In this document: in pieces, positions 54,701 through 64,000 of the stretch | Numbering within the stretch: the first letter of the stretch is position 1 | How the letters are laid out: each line of letters starts with the position of its first letter | From: Lytechinus variegatus | Taxonomy: Eukaryota > Echinodermata > Echinoidea > Temnopleuroida > Toxopneustidae | Reading direction: 5' to 3' | DNA: 64,000 nucleotides | NCBI RefSeq assembly: GCF_018143015.1 | Contig: NC_054748.1 | Location: forward strand, 5,097,080-5,161,079 | The notes under the pieces: generated by a model | What the model was told of the DNA's origin: nothing | The model's database searches: none | What the model saw: the letters and a program-made list of their open reading frames with translations, nothing else | Translations under genes and position numbers: made by a program

Positions 54701-57700
54701 GCAATGATCGCAGAACATTTTTCAACGATTTATTGCATTGACTACAATGTACAATCAATCGTGGCAATCAAGCGTACGATTAATCGCTTATCGTCTACTC
54801 TCCTTAACACCATTACAATACAGACAATTATTGTTAATTTCCTACCGTGTATTACGGGAGATAATATAGCCACCCCTCCTCCCCCTCCCCCCCAAAAAAA
54901 AAAAATATTTGGGATATGCATGTATTCTCGGGAACGACGCCTTACATTACGCATGTGATCATGAAAAAATACAGAAAAAAATATTTGAAAGCAGTCTATA
55001 GTCTAACTTTTTAAAAATCAAAATGAAAAAAAGAATAAGAATGAAGAGGAAAGAGAAACGATAAAAAGTGATACTATTTTTTGAAATATTATGCCAAAAT
55101 CTACCACTAAATTAGATTTTTTTAATGAAAATGTCAAAACCTTATTAAATTTGCCATATCTGACTCCCTCGACTTTGTTTTGGTTCATTACGCCACTGCA
55201 TACATACATGTATATTCTACCCAACCAACCAGCTGTGACATCCCCATCTATCTTTCTCCATCGTGTCTGTATCTCTCTCCCTCTCTCTCCCTCTCTCTCT
55301 CTTTTCTCACGTTTAAAGATAATGTAGATATCGTACAGAGAGTTTTGAGGCCATGCCCACCCGAAAGTCTAACTACCATGATAAAAGCGAGAAAAAATAG
55401 TGAATAAGTAAGAACGTAGTGAATATATCATTTTATAAATATACATTGTCTCAATCTTTCACAAAATAAGCTAAAAGGATGATTTTTGCTCGCTTGCTTC
55501 ACTCCCTAAATTACCATTTTGTCTTTTTCTTCGTTTTTTAGAAATTTAAATCAGTACACAATGTTTGGCTTCTTTCGAAATTCTTGGTCTATCACGCTAT
55601 TGACACCAATAATTTAGATTTGACAAAAGTTAATAGCGAAAGTAATATAATTAAGTTTATATTTTTTCAGAATATCATTCAGACTAAAAACATTCTTGCT
55701 GGGTAAAAAAAGAGGAATGATGAACCTAACCTGCATTTGTAGTCAGTATCTATTGTGTTCGTTATTTTGATAGTAAGAAATTACTTAGATTATATATTGG
55801 ATGACTCAAAATGGAATACGAGAGATATTCCAAGAGTTAAGGCCAATATTCTATGAATGGCAGATAAGTGGAATATTGGCCCAAACGCGTAATATATTCT
55901 GGCATTCCTTGAACTAAAGCCATTTAGTATCTTTAATATATAAAATTTATTGTCAAAATCTTGATTATCATCATTTTTTCACTATTCTATTGTTTTTTAT
56001 GTTTCATTATCATAATTATCAAAAAAATTGTGACAATTATAATAAAAGCAATGATAATAAAGTATTTTGCACTGCCAGTACTAGCTTTAGGTTAATTTTG
56101 GCAATCACAATGACTTAAATTGCACAACATTTAAATTGTTTAAGTGTACTAAAATACAATTGAAATTACAAAAACTGAAAAATGGCTTGAAATGTCAGGC
56201 CTCAAACCCCTTGAGGCCAAGGCCCTCTCATAGCCAAGGTTTGAAAATCCAAGGCCCAGGCTTTGAAAAATTTAGGCCTTGAGGCCAACGCCGAGCATCA
56301 TGCCACTACAGCCAACATAGACGTAATTCTTAATGTAATTATAATGTACCGTATATGCATTGATGATGTTGCTTTCTGAGTTTCTACTTCAACAAAATAG
56401 TGATCACCCCCACCTGCATGGGCGGAAAACCAAAATAGTAGGGGGGGGGGCACAATATCAAATGTCCCCCTACTAATTTTGGTATTTTGTGATGGAGAAA
56501 ATTGAATCATTCACATTGGAAATAATACATGTATTTTGGACTAAATAAACCTTTGTAAATTTTTGCTTGTCATATTTTCCAGAGTGAATAATATAAGATG
56601 AGGGAAAAACCTGGAAAGAATCTTTCATGTCACTGAATAAGATTTTCGCTCGTGCTTCGCGCTCGCATTGCCTGTTAGGTGATTTTTCAATATGGAGCTT
56701 AAATATCATGTTTGGAAGTCATTATACATTTCACCTCGGAAGTCGAACTTTTATTATTTTGTTTGATTTACAAAAGGATTTTTAAAAAAGTGATCTATAA
56801 AAGTTACAGCTTTATAGTCCGAATATTGACATTTTCTGCGATTTATAAATTATAAATTGGATTTATTCAGTACCTATTATTTTTGTGTATTCCATTTAGA
56901 TTGAAAATATCCCTTTTTAAGTCTGAATGTCAAAACGAAGCAAATAGTGCTACTCATATTTTGATTGGCGATTTATGTATGTCTCAATATGGTTTTTCAT
57001 GACAGTCTATCAAAGATTTTGGCTCGCGATTTGCGCTCGCATTGATGGTTGAAAATGTTTTAACTGATGTATTCTATTCCTAATTACAAAAAGTGCCTAA
57101 ATTGTCCATTTTTCAGGCCATAATGTCATCAGATTTCTCGCCCCTATTTTGCATTAATAAATAAGATATCAATTTAATGATTAAATTGTCCCTTTTGTTT
57201 CATCTCGCGCTTAATAAGAGGAATAGGAAGATCATCATTTTCATGAGACTTATCATGAGGATGTCCTGGTCCTATGTCAAAAGTCAAATAATAATGAAAT
57301 ATTAAGTGTGATCCATATCCACCTCACAATTTTCATACAAAATGCTTGAAATATATAGCTGAAATTGATTCTTTTTTCAGATCGGAATATCAAATAGTTA
57401 AAGCTCACACTTCGCGCTCGCTGATAGATGTGTAAAATGCCGAGATTTTAGGTCTAAATCTCAAACACCCTCATGTTTATTCAGATATTTAATTTGTTCC
57501 CTATTTAAATCATTATCCAGTTTCAGAGTACAATATAAAAAAAATCCTGCTCGCGCTTTGTGCTCGCATTATTAATGCAGAAAGATCCCCTATCACTCAT
57601 CATTTTCATGATTTACAAAACATGATTGTCCCGTTCTTAGGTCTAAATCTCGAATTTTTCTGCTCACGCTTCGCTTGCGTCAATAGTTATATAGCTACCC

Positions 57701-58352
57701 AGTTCACGATTACAAAAAATTATTAAACTTTTCGATTCTTTTTGAAAAAATGTCAAAAATTTTCAGCTCGCGATTCGCGCTGGCATTGATTGTTGAAATA
57801 TGTAACGTCTTCATGGCTAAATGCAAGCGGTCCTCAACAAGTACCTTTTCGATCAATTCAAATTAAACGTATATGAACATTTTCTGGCTGCATTTTTCAC
57901 TCGCTTTATTAATGTAAGGACCGGGTGTAAAAAAGACCCCCAATTACTCATCCTTTTCATGATTTACAAAACATGAATAGCGTGTCTCGTTCTCAGGTCT
58001 AAATCTCAATACTTTCCACTCGCGCTTCGCATTCACATCAATTGTTTACTTATATACCTATTATATGTTTAAGTTACAAAGTGCTTAGAATTTCCAGTCT
58101 TTAGGTAACAATAAAAAAAATGATTGTTATATAAAAAAGTATTCATGGCTAACTGCAAGCAGTCTTTAACAGGTACCTTTTTCCATCAGTTAACCTCTGC
58201 TTGTACTTCGCGGTCGTAGTAAATATTTAGTTGTACATACATCTTTTTCAGGATATCAAACATTGCTCAAAATTTTTAAATTTTATGAAAAAAAAAATAA
58301 ATTTTCCCCAAAATTTTTTCTCCCACTTCGCGCTCGCATTATACAAATAAGG

Positions 58353-60220
58353 CTTCCGATTATAAAAGTTATCGTAATTTACTTACAACGCTAATTCGTA
58401 AAACAAAATCACAATATTTTCATAATGAATTTTTACTCAATAAATCCAATATTAACCGCACTTGGAAAACAATTAATTCACTACTTAATAAAAGTAAACC
58501 AAGTGAAAATTCTGTGTTTAAACATAACGGGAAAACTGTTACAGAACCGAGCACTATATCGAATTCGTTTAATAATTTTTTTACTAATATCGGTCCATCT
58601 TTGGCAAACAGAATCCCTGAAACTCAAACGGACTATTTGAAGTTTATCAATGATCCACCAACTGACTCCTTGTATCTGTATCCCACCTCGGAGAATGAGA
58701 TTTGTAACATTGTTAAAACATTTAAAAACAATAAAGCGGCTGGTTTGGATGAATATAGTCCAAGAGTCATCAAACAAGTCGTACCATATATTTGTGGACC
58801 TTTGTGTCATATATTTAATTTGTCTTTATCAAAAGGAATGTTTCCTCATGAATTAAAAAAGGCCAAAGTGACACCAATTTTTAAATCTGGGGACAAAGGT
58901 GAATTTACGAACTACAGACCTATTTCTGTTTTATCTGTTTTTTCTAAGTTATTAGAGCGTATTGTTTACAAGAGGACTTTCGAATTTCTTGATAAATGTT
59001 CTATTCTTGATGAAAGTCAATTTGGGTTTCGTAAAGATTATTCCACAAGCATGGCTCTTACAAGTCTCTCTAGTAAAATAATAGATGCTTTTGAAAATAA
59101 TGAGTTCGCAATTGGAGTTTTCATCGACTTATCCAAAGCCTTTGATACAATTAACCATAACATATTGCTATCTAAATTATATCGTTACGGCATACGTGGT
59201 ATTGCTTATAATTGGTTCACCAGCTATCTTAATAATCGTTTACAATGTACTAAATACAAATCGTGTGTGTCAGACTTTAAGAAAATAACCTGTGGAATTC
59301 CCCAGGGCAGTCTCCTCGGCCCATTGTTATTCATATTATATATTAATGATCTTTATAAATCAGCAAATGAGCTATCCTTTATTCTATACGCCGATGATAC
59401 AAATATATTTCATAGCAATTCAAACTTGAACTCCCTTTGTGATATTGTGAATGCAAATCTTGTACATGTATGTGAATGGTTTAAAGCTAACAAATTATCT
59501 TTAAATATCAAGAAATGTAACTACATGGTTTTTCATAATAGAAAGAATGTCGATTTGAATGATGCATGTGTTATACTAGACAATGTAATATTACCACGGG
59601 TAGACAAAGCCAAGTTCCTTGGAATTTATTTAGATAGTTTTATGACATGGAAAGATCATATACATGAGGTCGAAAGTAAAGTATCCAAAAACATTGGTAT
59701 TATATCTAGAATTAGAAATCTCTTGCCAAGTCACATTCTACGTATGTTATATTGTGCTCTGATACTTCCATATTTCTCGTATTGTAATATTATTTGGGCC
59801 AACTCCTGTAAGTCTAGCATCCTAAAGCTTATAATACTGCAAAAGAGGATTGTTCGTATTATATCTGGATTACATTTTCAATCTCACACAAATCCTGTAT
59901 TCAAAGAGTTAAAATTATTGAAATTTAGCGATATTAATTTGCATCAGCAAAGTATTTTTATGTACAAAAGCACAAACAACATTTTCCCCTTGCAATTTAG
60001 TAATCTCTGTCATTTTAACTTCAATTCGGATATTCATAAGTATAGTACGAGAAACGCTACCCAAATTCATTTACCGAAACATAGAACCCGAAGATACCAG
60101 TACGATATTCGTTACTCTGGGCCAAAACTTTGGAACAGTTTACCAGCCCACCTACAAAACTCTCGTTCTTTGCAATCTTTTTCTTATAAAATGAAACTTT
60201 ATTTAAATGCAGATCATTGA
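58353..60220 (+). CDS. LINE ORF2 fragment, intact reverse transcriptase
   Basis: The frame is open from the truncation point (reading SDYKSYRNLL) and the first ATG in frame is at 58514. 568 codons follow from there to the stop at 60220, without interruption. Motifs in order: FKNNKAAGLDEYSPRVIKQ, KKAKVTPIFKSGD, TNYRPISVLSVFSKLLERI, ESQFGFRKDYSTSMAL, motif A GVFIDLSKAFDTINHNILL, motif B CGIPQGSLLGPLLFILYI, motif C SFILYADDTNIFH (YADD box), KAKFLGIYLDSFMTW, and tail YSGPKLWNSLPAHLQNS. The endonuclease and any ORF1 are absent, so it cannot retrotranspose alone, but the polymerase looks undamaged. No promoter is expected. It is a related but different family from the minus-strand LINE at 21-25 kb. 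Confidence 0.92.
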
Positions 60221-60662
60221 CATGTTGACATGCTTGAACTACCTTCCATTTCTATTGTTAATTAATACACATGCCTTACCTGTTGCTATGCTAGACAAAT
60301 GTCAGTCAAGCTCTATATACATGTACCAATGTCACGTCATTGCGACCAGTTTACTCTTTTGTTCAAATGAACTTCTAATGCCTACATTTCTTCTCCCTCG
60401 TCTCCAACTACTGTATGTTTCTTTTATACTCTTAACTTTCTTTTTTTTATATGCAATTACATATAATGTCATTACGTAACTTGTTATTTACTTGTATCTG
60501 GCGACCCCAACTCAAGCTCTGCTTTTCGGGTTTTCGCCTCCTTCAAATTTGTGTCGAAATATATACTGTATTCGTCATGTTCGTTACTATGTCAAATATT
60601 ATTTTGTATCTGTTTGAAGGAAATAAATGTGATTTTCAATTCAATTCAATTCAATTCAATTC
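58353..60662 (+). mobile_element. 5'-truncated LINE insertion, 2.31 kb, in C3
   Basis: The insertion is bounded by comparison with C1 and C2. Left flank ACAAATAAGG and right flank AAGGACAATGATATC close up to the uninterrupted sequence seen at 44300 and 53575. AAGG is present on both sides and may be a short target-site duplication. The 3' end is an (ATTCA)n tail, about 28 bp, preceded by GAAGGAAATAAATGTG. Insertion followed the C amplification. Confidence 0.9.
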
Positions 60663-61221
60663 AAGGACAATGATATCATATATTTATGTTGATTTATAAG
60701 AATAAAGCTAAAAAGTAACCATAAGGACTACTCCTTCAATGAAACATACAAACATTACCTTCGAGCGGCCAATCAGGGCTTAACATATGGCTGAAAATGT
60801 GGATCAGCCCGTTGCCCCCCCCCCCCTCTACCTTTCGGGACAGATTTCCACCTATGCCAACCTGTAGGAAGAAGCACTTCATGTTGGAAACAGTTACATA
60901 GATATATAATAAACTTTTGCTCCCACACACGCAAAACCAAAATATACAAAAGAACACATGAAATGGAGGTTAAATTCTCTGTTTGGTTTAACGTGCAGTT
61001 TTTTCAGAGTAATTCTCGCAGGAACAAATTTCATGGAAGCCCGTTTACTGCCATACGAACTGTATCACATTATATATCGTAGTAAGTATCCACTCGTGTA
61101 CAGGTAGATTGAACCTAGACTTTGAATCCGACGGTTGAGTGAATTTTCTATGCAAATTAGCGTGTCATATCCAATGGAAACTCTATTGTCAATAATACGA
61201 CCTTGCAAATAGTAATCAGGT

Positions 61222-61335
61222 GAGCGTTTCATCAACATTGTGATTGGCTGAGAGGCACTGTAACCATAGTAACTGTCAGAAAAAACAGTACTTGTCGGAT
61301 AAAACGTCTGACAAGTCATTTCATGAAACGCTCCC
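61222..61335. mobile_element. 114-bp foldback MITE in C3
   Basis: GAGCGTTTCATCAACA on the left and TTTCATGAAACGCTCCCC on the right are inverted. The interior has TTGTGATTGGCTGAGAGGC and GTCTGACAAGTC. C1 (44905) and C2 (54140) read through the site as ATCAGGTCT. Related to the element at 10085-10250. Confidence 0.75.
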
Positions 61336-61989
61336 CTGGTCTCGATTTTGTCAGCGAGACCTGTGTTGTCTGGGTTTTGTGATCACGCATAAAATAAAAC
61401 TTCAAAAAAAAGAAATTTAAGGAATTCGTGGTAGCCTTTAATAGTCAAAGCCCTGGACGAGTATACATCCCGACGTGTCAGACCACACGTCCCTATCATT
61501 CCTATGCTAATAAGATAATTTGCCAGATTCATCCAAATTCTCTCGTGGCTAAATCCTTCTCCCTGTAAAATCTGGTGAATCGTCAGATTTTAGTTACTCA
61601 ATGATTTTTACAAACTTTGTCCTTAAATGATATCATTGCACCATTGGACAAGGTGATATTGAGCATTTGCTTTGTATTGACAAATTTAGGCATGAAAATG
61701 TGCCCCAAAACTGAATTTCCTCAATTTTCCTTCTTTTGCCTTTTTTTTATTTTGAGCCTCAGCTATGTAAGCCTGTATAATATAGCGATGTCACGAAATT
61801 TGCTCCCAGTGTGCAAAGTGTTAGACAGGGGCCGTTGAAACGGAGGCTGTGGTGGCTTCCAACTCCGTGTACAAAAATGTAAAATGACAATCTGGAGCCC
61901 GTAACACCAAGGTTATCAATGATCGTAGAACATTTTCCAACGATTTATTGCATTGGCTACAATGTGCAATCAATCGTGGTAATCAATCG

Positions 61990-64000
61990 TACGATTAATC
62001 GCTAATCGTCTACTCTCCTTAACACCATTACAATACAGACATTTATTGTTAATTTCCTACCGTATATTACGGGAGATAATATGGCCACCGTTTTCCCCCC
62101 TCCAAAAAAAATATTGGGTATATGCATGTATTTTCCGGGAATCGGCTTCCGGGAACGACGCCTTAGATTACGCATGTGATCATGAAAAAATACAGAAAAG
62201 ATATTTGAAAGCAGACAGTCTATAGTCTAACATTCTTAAAAAAGTCAAAATGAAAAAAAATATGAAAAAAATGAATAAGAATAAAGAGGAAAGGGAAAAG
62301 ATAAAATGCAATACTATTTTTTTGTTTATATTATGTCAAAATCTACCACTAAATTAGTTTTTTTAATGAAAATGTCAAAACTTTATTAAATTTGCCATAT
62401 CTGACTCCCTCGACTTTGTTTTGGTTCATTACACCACTGCATACATGCATGTATATTCTACCCAACCAACCAACCAACTGTGACATCCCCATCTTTCTCC
62501 ATCTATCTATCTTTCTCCATCGTGTGTGTGTCTCTCTCCCTCTCTCTCGCCCTTCCTTTCTTTTCTCATGTTTTAAGATAATGTAGACATGGTATAGGGA
62601 TCTTGATAAAAATGCGAAAAAAGAATAGTAGTGAAAATATCCTTTTCTAAATACACATTATCTCAATCTTTCACAGAATAGGCTTATATGGTGATTTTGG
62701 CTCGCTTGCTTCACTCCTTAAATGACCATTTTGTCTTTTTCTTCGTATTCAAGACATTTAAATCAGTACGCAATGGAGCCTTTAAAAATTATTGGTCTAT
62801 AACGCTATTGACAACAGGCTTTTGAATTTCACAAAAGTTAGAGAAAGTAATGTAATCAAGCTTACCATTTTTTCAGAATATCATTCAGAATAAAAACATT
62901 CTTGCTGGTTAAAAAAGGAGGAATGATGAACCTAACCTGCATTTGTAGTCAGTGTCTATTGTGTTCGTTATCCTAATAGTAAGAAGTAATTATATATTTA
63001 ATGGCTCAAGAGATAAAACCAATATTCCATGAATGGCAGATAAGTGGAATATTGGCCCAAATGCGAGAGATATTTTTGGTTTTCCGTCAAATTAGGTCAT
63101 TTAACATTTTATATAAATAAAATTTATCGTCAAAATCCTGATCATCATCATTTTTTTTCATTAATTTTATTGTTTTTTTATGTTTCGTGTTGTTATTATT
63201 ATTATTACCATTAGTATCATTGATATTATAAGTCATCATCATTACTATTGTCATTATCAAGTGTTATCAATTGACCTTTCATTATCATAATTAGCAATGA
63301 AAATGTTGACAATGATTATAATAATAGTATCAATAAAAAAGTAGGTTTCACTGCCAATGCTAGTATTATGGTAATGATTTAACATAAAAAAAACATTGAC
63401 AATTTTTAAGTGTACTTAACCACAATTGAAATTACAAAAATAAAAAAAGGCCTTGAAATGTCAAGGCTCAAAATCCTCGAGGCCAAAGCCAAGGCTTGAA
63501 AATTTAAGACCAAGGCTTTGAAAAAGTAGGCCTTGAGGCCAAGCCCGAACATCAAGGCACAACAGACGTGCACTGCCATAAAGCATATGGATTATTAACA
63601 TAGACGTAATATTAATATAATTATCATATACCATATTGGGGTTGATGATGCCGGGAAAGCTGCTTTATGAGTTTCTACTTCAACAGTAACAACAATCTAA
63701 TTTAAGCACCATAGTGATCACCCCAACCTGTAGGAAGAAGCACTTCATGTTGGAAACAGTTACATAGAGATATGACAAACCCTTGCTCCCACCCACGCAA
63801 AACCTAAATACAAAAGAACAAATGAAATGGAGGTTAAATTCTTGGCTTGGCTTAACGTACAGATTTTCAGTCGGAGTAATTGTCCCAGGAGCAAATGTAA
63901 TGGAAGTCTCTTTACTGCCATACGAACTGTATCACAATATAATCTAAATCGTAGTAAGTATGCACTCATGTACTGGTAAATTGAAACTAGACTTTGAATC
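61990..64000 (+). repeat. C4: fourth copy of the C module, partial
   Basis: It starts like C3 (CTACTCTCCTTAACACCATT, TATTACGGGAGATAATATGG). It is more diverged and then shortened: after the hairpin region (63010-63085), an ATT-rich stretch and a CCAAGGC patch (63470-63560), it jumps from the GATGATGC segment (63645) straight to AACCTGTAGGAAGAAGCACT (63727). The GCTCGCGC array is therefore deleted. It ends in the exon-like segment and core repeat 11 (63928 on), cut by the window edge. Confidence 0.8.
63190..63345. repeat. ATT/ATC-rich trinucleotide stretch in C4
   Basis: GTTATTATTATTATTACC and TCATCATCATTACTATTG form an imperfect microsatellite specific to C4. Confidence 0.7.

Larger units (their letters stand above)
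54701..61989 (+). repeat. C3: third copy of the C module, carrying two later insertions
   Basis: Junction sequence 54701-54850 (CAACGATTTATTGCATTG, TAATCGCTTATCGTCTACTC) equals that at 61925-62060, so C3 is one repeat period. Without its LINE (58353-60662) and a 114-bp foldback (61222-61335) it is about 4.8 kb. It contains the hairpin 55815-55911, CCAAGGC patch 56205-56300, GCTCGCGC array 56640-58345, exon-like segment and core repeat 10 (61058-61170). Confidence 0.85.

Noticed and set aside
63190..63345. Trinucleotide run as a possible expansion-prone gene segment
   Set aside because: It is imperfect, non-coding and specific to C4; ordinary microsatellite.

Overview
The window looks like animal nuclear DNA from a repeat-rich genome, most likely a marine invertebrate deuterostome; a sea urchin is my best guess. 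The reasons are the AT-rich, gene-poor sequence, the repeat classes (CR1/Jockey-group LINEs, tRNA-derived SINEs, Tc1/mariner, TTAA-type and PIF/Harbinger elements, long foldback elements), and the style of the SINE and foldback sequences. The species guess rests on memory of echinoderm repeats and was not tested. I see no convincing host protein-coding gene, rRNA gene or functional tRNA gene. Nearly all coding capacity belongs to transposable elements.

Layout. 1-9.1 kb: SINEs, a 300-bp tandem pair, TA microsatellites, a Tc1-like non-autonomous element, a foldback element, a 368-bp tandem pair and a cluster of a GTTACGGAAGTTAA motif. 9.1-17.3 kb: a 449-bp tandem repeat carrying a LINE tail, then a 3.3-3.7 kb direct duplication (U1, U2). 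Each copy carries a private transposon whose empty site survives in the other copy. 17.3-21 kb: dispersed repeats, a third diverged unit (U3), a foldback element and a LINE relic. 21-25.4 kb: a nearly full-length LINE on the minus strand (endonuclease plus reverse transcriptase, three frameshifts). 26.8-28.3 kb: a tandem duplication with a 209-bp insertion. 28.8-30.2 kb: a LINE ORF1 (minus) with an unusual Pro/Gly/Gln-rich linker. 30.2-33.0 kb: unit U4, a CR1-like relic and a SINE. 33.0-35.7 kb: a PIF/Harbinger transposon with frameshifted transposase and a convergent MADF/Myb-like gene. 35.7-38.6 kb: a second, GC-rich inverted-repeat element hosting a LINE fragment and a SINE.

38.7-64 kb: a tandem array built from U-type modules and a ~4.9-kb C module present four times (C1-C4, the last cut by the window edge). 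C3 holds a young 5'-truncated LINE with an open reverse transcriptase frame. It also holds a small foldback insertion, and both have empty sites in sister units.

The strongest unexplained structure is a ~110-150 bp core sequence found 11 times, always on the plus strand, at the heart of every U and C module. Many copies contain an octamer-like ATGCAAAT. C modules also carry a conserved ~97-nt imperfect hairpin, arrays of a GCTCGCGCTTCGCGCTCGC motif, and a conserved acceptor/donor pair that could bound a small exon. Whether these modules are remnants of a tandem gene family, an unrecognised mobile element or a complex satellite cannot be settled from sequence reading alone.
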